Part shown: positions 20,543-32,979 of the stretch, piece after piece
Position numbering within the stretch: the first letter of the stretch is position 1
How the letters are laid out: every line of letters starts with the position of its first letter
From: Neurospora crassa OR74A
Taxonomy: Eukaryota > Ascomycota > Sordariomycetes > Sordariales > Sordariaceae
Direction of reading: 5' to 3'
Length of the DNA stretch: 64,000 nucleotides
Assembly (NCBI RefSeq): GCF_000182925.2
Contig: NC_026501.1
Location: 4,381,917 to 4,445,916, forward strand
The notes under the pieces: model-generated
The model's input: only the letters and a program-made list of their open reading frames with translations
Told to the model about the DNA's origin: nothing
The model's database searches: none
Program-made: the position numbers and the translations under genes

Positions 20543-23500
20543 GAGTGCAGGCGACGTCAACCACGTCAACGGGTCTGCGAAACAACGTGTCTTGATATAG
20601 TTGGGTTGGCCAGGGGGTGGAAGCACTCGCGCGCCGGAGGAGGGGGGGAGGGGGTAGGGAGGAGCCAAGGGCGGGACCAAGTGTCACAGCCGAGTCCAAA
20701 GCTCTGATTTCGGATTTGGAATGCACGAGCGCTGGGTGATGCAGAAAGAAAGTTAGGTTGTGCATATGGGGTTATAGGATTTGCAAGGAACTGAAAGACG
20801 CACAAGAGTCAGCTAGGTAGCCAGACCTGTGAAACGGTTGGTTGGCGCAATTCAGAAGGACCACGAGCTGACCAGTCGAACGAAACTTGTTGCAGTGATG
20901 GCACGGCGAAGGGGGGGGACAGGCTCCAGATATGATGATAGGTAATGGAGTTCGTTCGCCCGGTCGAATGAACGAATGAAGTGAGGGAACAAGAGGCGAG
21001 ATGGAATTTTTTTTTAGAAATAAAAGTTCGGGGAAAAAGAAGTACGTAAAGTCCGGTCGCTCACTCAGCTTTTGGAATCTCATGTTCCCGGGTCCCGCCG
21101 GGCGCGCCGTCGGGTGTGTCTATCGCTTTCTCTGAGAACTTGAACTTGTAACTTCACCTTCATGCTTGGACGGATCTTGATACGATAACCTCAAACTAGG
21201 TACACTACCGTATGCTAGTTCCCCCGGGTGTCATCCCTCCCCCCAAAAAGGGCACGAGAGCGTGACCTAAGCCTTGGCTTCAAACAGGATAATATCAGCC
21301 TTTTCTTTATTTTTTATTGTATAGCTTCATGTTTCCAAGTATGTACGGTCGCCATGTTCCTTCCATGATCATTGCTCGCAAGCAAAGCACAATGAGATGC
21401 GCAAGCGCACTAGGGTATGGGTGGGCAAGTGCAGGCAGGCGTAGCTTACAAGGTGGGGCCTTGGCCTGTGGACCGCCTTCTGCAGGCAGTTGCAGCCCAT
21501 GTTCCAGGCTTCCCCCCTGTCAGACTGGTCATCCTAGACAGAAGTGGAGAGTGCGAACATGGGAATGCAAGGGAGGGGGCGTGTACATAGCAGTCGCCAG
21601 GCCACTCATAACAAGGCAACGCCGCGATGTGATACGTAGAGCATCCAGTAAAGCTCCGAGAAGCTGCCTGTATGATGTCGTACCAAGGCGGGCAAGGTGA
21701 GATCAGGTCGAACTCCGCCTGCTTGGTAATGGGGTACTAAGTCATATGCCCGCGAATCTCGTCTCGCTGTTGGTTGTGGCGGTTCAACCGAATGAACGGG
21801 CGGGCGCGTGGCGGGACAAAGACAAAGTTAGAAGCTGGAACCGAACTGAATCTCTTCTTTTTCCATACACATTAGAGTTTGACAAAGCTACAATCTCGAA
21901 GTGGTAGCGGTTGCGGTGCCCGCTGGGAAGGGTCCAAATGCTGGAGGAGGGTGGTTCGGGGCGCCGAGGTGTGGTGGATCAAGTACCAGTGTCGCGTCAA
22001 TGGGCGAGGATGGACGGCTTGGACGAGCACACTACATACTACACTAAATGATGGTGAGGATGGGCGGGAAGCAGTTCTATCAGTCTGGAGAAAGTGGGGT
22101 TCATGCCGTAACGAATGAATTTGGTACGGTTTCAGTGACAGCAGCAGCATGGTGGTCCATCAGCCCGGCCGTGTTAGGTTTTGTCCAGGATTGTCAAGCT
22201 CGGTTGGCTCCAGCACCCTGCTACCATTGTCTTGGTCCGACCCGAGATGCCTACCTCTTGCTTTCCTTGGTAGCATACGTTACTCTGTTACGATCTGAAT
22301 ACAGATGTAAGCCCTACCGGAGCCTACCTAGAGGGACTTCAGTCATTATGACTCTAGGCGAGGTGATATCGGCAGCGACAGCGAGTAGATCTATAGCATC
22401 GATCGTATTCGTCTTAGAACAGACACTCCAAGAGCGGTGTCAACGGCTTGTGCCAAGTGCGAGTCGGACTGTTGTCGCTCCTGTGAAAAATCCTTGTAGC
22501 CGCAGTTGAGTATGGCGGCAGGGTGACTTTGCAACCTTGACGTGGAATAGGAGGGTGCGGAACGACCTCCTGGGACGTCTTGGGACGGGAGCCGGGTACG
22601 CTGTTGGTGTGGACGTCGAATCTATGAGACCACGAGCTTTGTCGGCAAATTCCCGAATAATGCAAAGGCCCAAACCACCTTCCAAGTACATATCCACCTG
22701 CAGGGAAGCGGCGGAATTTCCAAGTACACTTTACATACTGCACTTCATTCCCTTGCTGCATCCTGACTACCACGCGACATGAATATCATGGGCCCAACGT
22801 TCGCAGGAGATGTGTGATCAGCTACAAATTAAGACAGTTTCCTAGTTCTCTGAGACTCTATTTCCATCCTGGAACTGTCGGAGAACGAAGAGTGTACCAG
22901 ATATGGGTCGCACAATATTTGCAAAGATACAGGGAGTGAAGCGTCACGCCGTCAGCTGCATCGTGAATACTATCACAGGACATGATATGAATCCTACCCT
23001 GGCCTGGAACACATCCCCGCTTACAATGACGAAGCGCTCTAGCCAATACAAGTGGGGCGACTGCATCTGTTGAGAAGGGCGGGATGGACATGGGGAAAGG
23101 TGGCCCCTAGAAGCCACGATGTTAGATAGACGCCTAGAGCTTCGGAGGATGTGCTATGTAAACAGCTACCAGCGACCCAAACAATACAGAGTACAAGGAT
23201 ATCGTCGCTGAGTGTATCTGATAAGGTGTAAGTATACAAATGGAGTTAGGATAGTTGTAAGGAGATGGAAGACAGCTGCGATCTCAATCTTCGATGCAGA
23301 TGTATGTACCATGTCGAGCATGTGCAGCAAAAGCATTTGCTAGGGAGCATGGACATTGCTACCTCATGTAGTGTAGTCATGAGAACAAGAATGATTGATA
23401 ATGACCTGCCAGGGATTTGCCGTTGAGAAAATCCCGCTCTATAGCTTCACAGCGGAGCCAAATATTGAGTCGTACAGCATTCACTTGCTGAGAATGAAGC

Positions 23501-26500
23501 CATGGCATGAAAAGCATCAAGAAATTGATGACCTCGAGGTCGTCTGAACGTAGGAGTATGTATAGCCTTGATCTTTTGGGTGGATGCTGGGGGGGATTTG
23601 TGGGGATGACAGAAGTTGTACTGCATAGTAGTGTAAATGCTGCGATTAACCCACAGTACAGGGGCAGTATCAGAGACCCTCGTCAACGAGACCAAATCCA
23701 CAGAAAGGGCATGCCAATCTCCACTCTAGTAGCACGTTCTCTACCCGCCATGGCACGTCGAAAATGCCTTATCAGGTCTGTTCATTGAAGCGTGCTTCAA
23801 CCATGCAGAGGTGGGCGCTTTTCAGTCTGGAGGGGAACGACCTACTGCGGAACATCGAGAGGTAGGTACTGTCTATGTATGAATTCAACCTCATAGTGTA
23901 GACCAGCCACCAGGCGTCAAATCGAAATCCATAACACCCTACCAGCCTTGTTGACGTACAGATTATAAAGTGGTTGGCAGGCCGCGCCCGGTTCTGATCA
24001 GCGCAGTGGGGCATCTGATGTCTTTCCCTGACAATCCTGGCTGTGCCTTCCACTTTGACTTCGAGTTCGGCTTGACAATGTCTGATTGTTGAATGCACTG
24101 CCGACCTCTCCTGCCTCTCGTTAATCGCTTTACAGTCGCCGGATACAAATCAAGATATACGAGCTGAATAAACGATGGTGTCTTTTAACCTCTTTCTGAA
24201 CATAAACAGGCAAGTTACGGCGGTTGTCCTACTTTAGTGGTGATTGAGGAGCGTTTCCCTGGCGAGTAAACTGCGCGTTGCCATTGGTTAAGTCAAGCTT
24301 TAACACTGCGTCCTGCGCGTCACAGTTCAGACAACCAGTGTCGTCTTAACATCCAAGAATCCCGAATGGGTATGACTGCCGGATGGCGCGAAAGCGGGTA
24401 TTTGACGCTCACTCCGAGTGAGCAATATACTATGTAAGTCCGATTAGAATTGTGACCCAGTATTTCTACTCAAGCATGGCCTTCACTTGGATGGAGAAAA
24501 TTGAACCGGACCGAGTGGGAGTCGTCCCGTAAAGCCGTTTGAAACTCGAGCCGACCAGATGATGTCAGCTCGGAGTGGGAGCTTTCCACGATCTGCACTC
24601 TCTCAGGTCCAGCCGGACATCTTAAACAAATGTTTTTTTCTTTTTTTTCTTTTTGGCTCAAGGTTTTCGTAACGGTGCATAGTGGTAGTTCGCGCTTCCT
24701 GTCTGTATGACATACGGCGGTATTAATCTGACTGCAGTAGGACCCGTTCGCTATAGCCACCATATGTGGTGCTTCGATTCAAGGCCGTGCTCTTTCATCT
24801 ACTCGAGATGGTAAACTGGTAAATGGTCCAGATATCTCAAGAGGCTCAAGACACGCTTCACGTGGTAGATACCGTTCGATGGTTACACGACATCACCTTT
24901 CCATTCCTCGCATTGGCACCAATGCTGCCGAGTTCAAAAGCTGCTCCTTTTGGTCTCTGTGCATTTTGGGCTGTCCCTCCCTTGTCTTACTGTGTAGACA
25001 CCCCAGTTTGGATCCGGGCCCCGCTAACGACGTCCAAAGACTTATGGTGCATTGGTGCGTGACTTACAAAGTTTTACATATCTCCGGATATTCGCCAAGA
25101 TAACTTGGCGGATATAAATTTAAGCGAGAGTCAGTCAAGGCAGCCTGTCTACTCTCAGCCATGCCAGGTGCTCAGGACAAGATGAACGTGATCATGATGA
25201 GACTCACATACACGGCTGGAAAGATTCAGATCCAGGGGTCATAGCCTCCAGTGGGCAGGCCTATCATGAAGAAAGCACATGTTGTACTACGCAGTAAGGT
25301 TGCAGCCCCGCAAGGTCGAGCCTTGGGTCAAGCCATTTGCAAGTCACATACCATCATTTGAAGGGCACACGAAGCCTTAGGGAAAGTAGGGGATTGATGA
25401 GCTGCCGACATACATGCGAGAGGCTGTTTCACATTACAAGAGTACGGTTGCCTGGTTGCCTAGGCACGATAACGCTCCATCCGGAGGAATAACCTGAAAA
25501 GGTTGACTCATGGCTGCAAGGCAAGCCAGAACTCATTCGTGACGGCAAGCACGACTATTCTGGTCATCTGTCCCGTTTTTGCCTGCTAAGTCGGATTTTC
25601 CTTGTTCACTGAGCATATGAAAACTAGAACTCGCCGGTCGACCTGCATATCAAATATTCATTCAAATGATTCGCGATCCGGGGAGCCGAGTCAACAAAGG
25701 ATGATGTTCCATGAACCCTGGAGAGTAATAACGCCGATTAAAACAAACCAGAGCCCAGCGCGGAAGATTGAGATTTAAGAGGGTGTGGGAGAAGCCGCGA
25801 GGCCTTATTGAGGGGGTGGTTTTGAGAGCTCAACCCTTGACTTGTTAATGGAGGTGAGGGGCCGAGCAGATGGTCGAAGCCAAGGAACCGTGGAGCCAGG
25901 GAGCCAGGTGGTGTGTTGATGCATTGCATATGGAGCGGCAGGGGTGCAAACGATCAGTCACGACTTGCGCAGATGCTGATTGGCATGTTGTCTGCAACAG
26001 CGGCAAGCAGCTGACGCAGACTGCAACTTGCAAATCACGAACGACACCGTCCACAAACCAGTAAACCACACTCCTACTGCCGCGACCTCCACCACCACGG
26101 CGTGGCAGCCGGGGTTGTCGACCCCAGCTCCCCATGCGGACTCCAACCTTCGGAACCTTGAAGTGGACGTTCCTTGTGAGCGAGTGTCTGAGTGGAACCT
26201 CCGGATTCCCTTTGTCCCGCGTGGCCCGCGTGGCTACTTGGACTTCATCCAGATATCCCCGAAAAAACAGAAGAAAAAAAAAGACAACTTCGGGTGAATG
26301 TCAGCGTCAGCGCCGGGGGTTTCCATAACCATAGAATATGTGTTCTGTAGCCCTGCACAGCAGAAAGAAGATGCTGATATCGTACAGAAATGTGTGGGCG
26401 GAAATTCTGCATGCGAGGAAACACGACGGCAAGCGAGAAAGGTTGGTAACGATGCCCTGTTCATGAGAATCATTCCCCTTTCATCCTCACTAGGTACGCG

Positions 26501-26600
26501 ACTCGTCTTTCTGAAATGCCAACGTTCAGTTTCAACAGCCAAATAACTGATACCCGAAACTTTCCTGAAATATCAGTTTCCCGGAAATATCAAGCCACAT

Positions 26601-26626
26601 AAAAAAAAAAAAAAAAAAAAAAAAAA
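26601..26626 (+). repeat. A26 homopolymer run
   Basis: Twenty-six consecutive A residues follow CAAGCCACAT and precede TTCAGTCC. I see no polyadenylation-type element, target duplication or LINE-like reading frame beside it, so I treat it as a simple repeat. Confidence 0.9.
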
Positions 26627-27725
26627 TTCAGTCCGGGATCCGAAGGCATGCATCACTGGTGGTATCAGGGAGTAAGCAGCCCACCTGGATTTGGAAGCAC
26701 TGTTATATTCGATAACTTCCAGGACCCCGGCATTTTCAGTCATAGGCCTGCACACTCTTCTCATGATGGCGCCTCTACCTACACTACATATGCAACTCAT
26801 GTGCATATCATGGCTGCATGTCACAACATCCCTCGCTGATCCAGTGCCTCGTCCGACCAACATCGGAAAGCAATCATTGGAACGGCACCGCACAGCACAA
26901 TGGACCTAACTTTGACCCTTTGGTTCCTTTGCTCTCCCGCACTTTCTTCTGGAAGATCTACCTACCCTTGCTCGCCTCAACCCCCAGTCATCCCTTATAG
27001 CTATCCCATCTTCCAGACATATACCGTGAACAGTTAGTTTCGAATGCCGCGATATCCTCAAAGAGCAAGGTGGAGTTGAGCAGATCTGGGCCGAGATGGC
27101 CGTCTAATGGTGCTGAAGCGTCTATGGGGGATACTGTATCTACGTCAACCGGCTTATTAGCCTCTGCCCAAACCTACGAAGATACCACTGCCCCTGGTAT
27201 GGGGTAAGATTGGCGCGAGTGATGAACCGACTCCATCGTTACATGTCCATAACGTTAAGCTTCTGTCGGCCATCATGACCTCGTCTTTGCTATTTTCGGC
27301 GCTTTCCAAGGCAAAGAAGCAAGCTCATAGTTCACTTGACGGGCAAGAAGATCGTTTCCGCTACTGTATCTTTTTATCCGACCATCCTGGCCAATTCAGA
27401 GGGGCTTTGCTATACTCTACAGAGCGAATGCTACAACAAATGATACCAGCAGTCTCCCAGACCGAAAGAAAAGTAATGACGAACGAACTAACAAGTTAGG
27501 AAAATCTTGAAAGCTTACGCCTCTTGCATCGAAATGTCTCAGACAGAACAGGCCTTCCATAACTCTTCTCATTGTGGAATGCAAAGAGTCACAGGGATAT
27601 CGTGAAGCCTACGGTACCACGAAGCACAGACTACCTGCCAGTCCACACCAGCGTGGTTAGATCTCAATCAAAAGGATGTTGCGGAAGGGTTACACCCGAC
27701 TTGACCGGCCTAGCGACCCCTTCCA

Positions 27726-27750
27726 CCCCCCCCCCCCCCCCCCCCCCCCC
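27726..27750 (+). repeat. C25 homopolymer run
   Basis: Twenty-five consecutive C residues, followed within a few bases by a further C6, form a G-quadruplex-capable tract on the minus strand. The exact length may be uncertain in sequencing. Confidence 0.9.
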
Positions 27751-28392
27751 TTGCCCCCCTCCGCCTTCCCATCTAACAGTCCCTCCCTGCTTGCCGTTAT
27801 TATGGCTTCACACTAGGCTACTGGATAGGCGAGACAAATGCAGCACGTTGTAGTGCACACACCTCCAAATCTCTACGTACCATGCCTACATACATCTTCA
27901 TCACATCCTGACATCTTATAATGCCCCAAATCCATGTCTCCAGTCTTCCTGGAAGCGAGTGAGTTCCGCAGGCACCGCACTGCAGTGGGTTGTGATGATG
28001 CGACCATGCCAACCCCCCAAGCTTTAATCTGGGAAAATAGGCCGGTTGAAAGTTGAGTGCAGATCATATGATCTGGGGGTCGTTTTGCTAGTTTGAACTG
28101 CGCAGAAATCGAAACATTGACGCGTTATGATAACGATCTCTAAAAACCTCTGTTACAAATTGCCCGAACGGAATGGTAAGGTTCAATGTGGATAGATCAA
28201 GGCCGATGTCACGGGGTCAAGGGGTTCGCTACTCACATATCAGACTGAGGTGCTGATTCTGTAACACGAAATATCTAGCAGTCTTTGGGAAGGGGGAGCT
28301 CATGCAGATGATATTGACAGCTGTCGTAGTTATACTGCATATAAGATGTGTAACATGATGGGGGTATGCATGACCGGTTCAGCAGGTCTTGT

Positions 28393-28429
28393 GGATGGAT
28401 GGATGGATGGATGGATGGATGGATGGATG
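28393..28429 (+). repeat. GGAT tetranucleotide microsatellite
   Basis: About nine perfect GGAT units are followed by degenerate GTGG/GGAT units to about 28450. It is non-coding and lies about 1.1 kb upstream of dis3. Confidence 0.9.
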
Positions 28430-29508
28430 AGTGTGTGGGTGGGTGGATGAGAGGTTCGATAACGGCTCTAGGAGACAGATAGAATGCCGCTTTTTAACAT
28501 TGGCCACTTTGACGCGACTGACGACAAAAGGGTAGAAAGGCAATTGGAAGTCGGACCAACCCCTACCACCCATGGTCGCTATAGATGGAGATATCTGAAT
28601 GGACATGTGTAGCCGAGTAGGTCTATAGGAGATAAACGCACAGTCCACGGTGGACAGACCTATCCTCATCTTATCTTTGATGGATTACCCATCGACACCA
28701 AGCATGTTGTCTTATAGCCAAAACTTGATCTGATCTGATCTCATCTGATAGAGCCAAGAGAATCCTTTCACCACATCCAGACTATAAGCTCAATAACAAC
28801 TTGTACAACATATGTCTCCCGCGGTATAAGCCATTTCTAGGCTTCGAGGCACGTCGGTCAGGACGATTCCACCGCCCATAAGTCTACGTTTTTAGACACT
28901 CGCCGGGTGCTTGCATCCACTTGCTGAGGGTTGCTATGTGCGTGCATGTGTGAGGTGCTGAGTCTGAAGTTCGAGATGTGCGACTGTAACCCGGGTCGGT
29001 TTTTAGGTGCCCTGTACCCTACGGAATTATACATACGCTGCCGTGTACTGTGTAGAGGTAGTGGAGGTGAGGTGTGTGTGAGTGGGCCAGTGGCCGGCCA
29101 CCGAGATGAGATGATTGATGGTGACAGGATGGCCGAGAGTGACGAACGGCGGGAGTGTCCGTTTGTCAACCTGTCGGAGACTACACGTGCTGCCCGTATT
29201 TATGTATTTTTGGTATGCAATACGTACGTCTTGGTGGTGTGTAACTTGGAGCAGGTCCCAGTGGAGTGGCTACAAAGACGCGTCTAAGTTAAGCGCGGAC
29301 CGGTCGCTGATTAGCTGGACAAGCGCCCCCACCATTACCTAAGTCCTGGTTTGATAGTGCAGGGCAACCACCTCAATCGTCCATGCGGTAGTGGCGGCAG
29401 CCATCACCACCTAAAAATTCCATCCCCAGATCAACAACTTCAACTTTTCCTTCGCCCCCTTGCTGAACCACCCGGCTGCCGTCAATCCTGACGACAACTA
29501 CTGCAACC

Positions 29509-32463
29509 ATGGCGAGCTTAAAGAGATCCTTCGAGTCCGATCCGTTTGCCCAGAACATTTCGAGCAAAGTCTACGTGCGTTCGACGAAGAGTGGCAAGGT
29601 GCAGAAGATTGTGCGCGAGGTTTACCTGCGTCAAGATATCCCTTGTTCTTCCAAGCTCTGCAATGCCTGCCTCAAGATTGCGCCCAGAGATGCCGCCAAC
29701 CGTCCGATTCCTTTTGTACTCTCAGAGAAGCCCGCCGGCACCAGCGTCTTCACACAGGGCCATTACATCGTCCCCGACACCAACGCTTTCCTCAGCGCCA
29801 TGGACCTCTTCGAGCAGAGCTCTGCATTCTACGATGTAATCGTCCTACAAGTTGTTCTCGAAGAAGTCCGAGCCCGCTCACTGCCGCTGTACAACCGACT
29901 CGTCAGCTTGACCAAGAGCGAAGACAAGCGATTCTACGTCTTCTTCAACGAATTCCGCCTCGAGACCTACGTCACCCGCGAAGAGAACGAGTCCGTCAAC
30001 GACCGCAACGACCGCGCCGTACGCAAAGCCGTCAAGTGGTACAACGAACATCTTTCCAAGACGTCCAAGAAGGCACCTGCCGTGGTTATGCTGAGTAATG
30101 ATCGGGATAACCTGCGAAAGGCCAAGGAGGATGATATCCCGGCCTACTCTCTGGCTAACTATGTCAGCCAGCTCAAGGATGGCGAGCAGCTTCTGGATAT
30201 GATTCCAGAATTGGAGGAGCGCGATGCGCTAATTGAAAAGAAACCCGGACAGTTTCTATACCCCGAACACTATACACTGTCCAAGATGAACACGGGCGTC
30301 AAGAATGGCTTGCTTCACCAGGGCATCTTCAACGTCTCGCCTTACAACTACCTGGAAGGCTCCATCAGAGTTCCTGCGTTCCCCAAGGCGCTACTAATAT
30401 TGGGCAGAGAAAACATCAACCGTGCCGTTGACGGTGACTTGGTTGTGGTGGAAGTTCTGCCAAAGGACCAATGGAAGCAGCCGTCAACCCAGGTCATTGA
30501 GGAGGAGGCTGTCACCATGAACGAGAATCCAACGGAAGAGGGATCCGACCTGATTTCAGAGAAGGAGCGCAAGGTGCTACAAGAAGAGGCCAAGCGGACG
30601 TTGGCCAAAACCACCGAAGGTCATGCTCTGCCAACCGCAAAGGTGGTCGGTGTAATCAAACGGAACTGGCGTCAATATGTCGGCCATATCGACCAGTCTT
30701 CAGTCAGTTCATCGGCAGCGCAGGGACGGAAGCAAGACAGTGTCTTTGTCATCCCGATGGACAAGAAGATTCCCAAGATCCGCCTGCGTACCAGGCAGGT
30801 CGCCGAGCTTCTAGGAAAGAGAATTCTCGTCACGATTGATGCTTGGGACAGAACATCTCGCCACCCGACCGGTCACTTTGTCCGGTCTCTTGGTGAGCTC
30901 GAAACGAAGGCTGCTGAGACCGAGGCGTTGTTGCTTGAGTACGATGTGCAGTATAGGCCCTTCCCCAAGACTGTCCTTGACTGCCTTCCTAAGGAGGGTC
31001 ACGATTGGAAGGTACCTGCAAGTATGGACGACCCGGGATGGAGAGACAGACAAGACCTTCGCGACCTTCTCATCTGCAGTATCGATCCTATCGGCTGCCA
31101 AGATATTGACGATGCGCTCCACGCTCGCGCTCTCCCCAATGGCAACTTTGAGGTCGGTGTGCACATTGCTGACGTGTCCCACTTCGTGAAGCCCAACAAT
31201 GCCATGGATACCGAAGCCAGCATCCGTGGCACAACGGTCTACCTGGTCGACAAGCGTATTGACATGTTGCCCATGCTTTTGGGTACTGATCTGTGCTCGC
31301 TCAAGCCCTACGTCGAGCGTTATGCTTTCTCTGTCATCTGGGAGATGAATTCCAACGCCGACATTGTCGGATCGAGATTCACCAAGTCGGTCATCAAATC
31401 TCGTGAGGCCTTTAGCTACGAACAAGCACAGCTGCGCATCGACGATGCTTCGCAACAAGACGAGCTCACAAACAGCATCCGGACACTACTTGAGCTTTCC
31501 AAGAAGCTGAAGCAGAAGAGGTTGGACGCCGGTGCCCTCAGTCTCTCCTCCCCCGAGATCAAGGTCCACATGGAGTCCGAGACTTCCGATCCCATCGACG
31601 TCAAGACCAAGGAGCACCTCCCTACCATGTCTCTCGTCGAAGAGTTCATGCTTCTCGCGAACACCAGCGTGGCCGCCAAGATCTACGAAGCCTTCCCGCA
31701 AACCGCCATCCTGCGTCGGCACGCGGCCCCACCCAAGACCAACTTCGACGAGCTCGCCAACCAGCTGCGCGTCAAGAAGGGTCTCGACCTTTCCGTCGAG
31801 TCCTCGCGCGCCCTCGCCGATAGCCTCGACCTGTGCGTCGACCCCAAGGAACCCTTCTTCAACACGCTCATCCGCATCATGGCTACGCGCTGCATGATGT
31901 CGGCCGAGTACTTTTGCTCGGGCACCCAATCCTACCCGGAGTTCCGCCACTACGGCTTGGCCTCTGAGATCTACACGCACTTCACGTCGCCCATCCGCCG
32001 CTACGCCGATTTAGTTGCCCATCGGCAGCTCGCCGCCGCGATTGAGTACGAGGCCGTCCACCCGGCCGTCCGCTCCCGTGGCCGCCTTGAGGCCGTGTGC
32101 AAGAACATCAACGTGCGCCACCGCAATGCCCAGTTGGCCGGCCGTGCCAGCATTGCTTATTATGTCGGCCAGGCCCTGCGCGGCAAGGCTACGGAGGAGG
32201 ACGGCTTCGTCATGAAGATCTTTAGCAATGGCTTTGTTGTGCTCGTGCCGAAGTTCGGTATCGAGAGCTTGATCCGTCTGCGTGACCTGGCGGAGCCGGA
32301 GCCGGCGGCGACGTATGATGCCGAGACGTACACGCTGACCACATCGGGAAGCAGGGAGGTTAAGGTGGAGTTGTTCCAGAAGGTCAGGGTGAGGGTGACG
32401 GATCAGAAGGATGAGACGACGGGGAAGAGGGGGGTGAAGATGGAGCTTGTTAGTACTTATTAG
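29509..32463 (+). CDS. dis3: Exosome ribonuclease Dis3/Rrp44
   Basis: Catalytic subunit of the RNA exosome, with 3'-5' exonuclease and endonuclease activity. It is a single exon of 984 residues, close to the 1001 of yeast Rrp44. The N-terminal CR3 motif has C46, C51 and C54. The PIN endonuclease domain shows its acidic residues at D90 (VPDTNAF), E119, D168 and D198 (LSNDRDN). Two cold-shock domains follow (about 245-480). The RNB exonuclease domain has the metal-binding set D526, D532, D534 and D535 in DPIGCQDIDDALHA, then GVHIADVSHFV and the conserved YFCSGTQSYPEFRHYGLA segment. An S1-like domain closes the protein (about 895-980). The ATG lies in an ACCATGG context directly after a CT-rich leader. 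All catalytic residues I can check are intact. It is convergent with nug1 (516 bp between stops). Confidence 0.97.
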   Translation: MASLKRSFESDPFAQNISSKVYVRSTKSGKVQKIVREVYLRQDIPCSSKLCNACLKIAPRDAANRPIPFVLSEKPAGTSVFTQGHYIVPDTNAFLSAMDLFEQSSAFYDVIVLQVVLEEVRARSLPLYNRLVSLTKSEDKRFYVFFNEFRLETYVTREENESVNDRNDRAVRKAVKWYNEHLSKTSKKAPAVVMLSNDRDNLRKAKEDDIPAYSLANYVSQLKDGEQLLDMIPELEERDALIEKKPGQFLYPEHYTLSKMNTGVKNGLLHQGIFNVSPYNYLEGSIRVPAFPKALLILGRENINRAVDGDLVVVEVLPKDQWKQPSTQVIEEEAVTMNENPTEEGSDLISEKERKVLQEEAKRTLAKTTEGHALPTAKVVGVIKRNWRQYVGHIDQSSVSSSAAQGRKQDSVFVIPMDKKIPKIRLRTRQVAELLGKRILVTIDAWDRTSRHPTGHFVRSLGELETKAAETEALLLEYDVQYRPFPKTVLDCLPKEGHDWKVPASMDDPGWRDRQDLRDLLICSIDPIGCQDIDDALHARALPNGNFEVGVHIADVSHFVKPNNAMDTEASIRGTTVYLVDKRIDMLPMLLGTDLCSLKPYVERYAFSVIWEMNSNADIVGSRFTKSVIKSREAFSYEQAQLRIDDASQQDELTNSIRTLLELSKKLKQKRLDAGALSLSSPEIKVHMESETSDPIDVKTKEHLPTMSLVEEFMLLANTSVAAKIYEAFPQTAILRRHAAPPKTNFDELANQLRVKKGLDLSVESSRALADSLDLCVDPKEPFFNTLIRIMATRCMMSAEYFCSGTQSYPEFRHYGLASEIYTHFTSPIRRYADLVAHRQLAAAIEYEAVHPAVRSRGRLEAVCKNINVRHRNAQLAGRASIAYYVGQALRGKATEEDGFVMKIFSNGFVVLVPKFGIESLIRLRDLAEPEPAATYDAETYTLTTSGSREVKVELFQKVRVRVTDQKDETTGKRGVKMELVSTY

Positions 32464-32979
32464 ATTTGTTGAAGATGGATGCTTCAGTATTTGAGAAGGG
32501 GTACAGGTTAAGAATACCCTTGATGGACTTTTGTAGAGCAATACATTGTTTTTTTACTTTCGGCTATCCAAACGTTCATGAAGTCATTTTCGGAATGTCG
32601 TTGCTTTCGAATTCGATAATAGGCCATTGAAAACACAGCTCGGTATGATGAACGATGCAGGGAATGTCAGAAAGAATTTAAAGCTTCACTTCAAAAGCCT
32701 TTGTCATAGAGGTGTTTATGATCAGGCTATATTTGACCTATTTTCTACCAGCCGGCCTGCCTGTCTCCCTTTTTGCTCTTTCCCACCTTGACGCCAAAAC
32801 GCCTCTTCACAAAGATGTGTCCAGCTCCGGGGTTCGTTGTATTGTGTTTCTGACATGCAAAACAACAAAATACTCATTACGACATTGACCACCGACGCAA
32901 CCGAAAACAAAAAAGAAACCAAAAAGTGAAATGCTCAACAACAACTGCCAACAGACAAAGATAGGGGGAATAAATCGCT
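32464..32979. other. convergent dis3/nug1 3' region
   Basis: These 516 bp lie between two stop codons facing each other and must contain both 3' UTRs and polyadenylation sites. The sequence is A/T-richer than the flanking genes and I see nothing else in it. Confidence 0.5.

Larger units (their letters stand above)
20543..29508. other. 9 kb gene-poor region between rsc7 and dis3
   Basis: I find no protein-like frame in this stretch; open frames are all under about 155 codons and carry no recognisable motif. No tRNA or 5S-like sequence was seen. It holds a CGCAAA hexamer array at 20310-20338 (possibly inside rsc7 intron 1), an A26 run at 26601-26626, a C25 run at 27726-27750 and a GGAT array at 28393-28429. 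The right end must contain the dis3 promoter. Long non-coding transcripts or distant regulatory DNA are possible, but nothing in the sequence proves either. Confidence 0.4.

Noticed and set aside
26590-26640. A26 run considered as a retroelement or processed-copy tail
   Set aside because: No reverse-transcriptase frame, no target-site duplication and no gene-like sequence precedes it.
31486-31980. 164-codon minus-strand frame opposite dis3
   Set aside because: It is antisense shadow of the RNB domain coding sequence.
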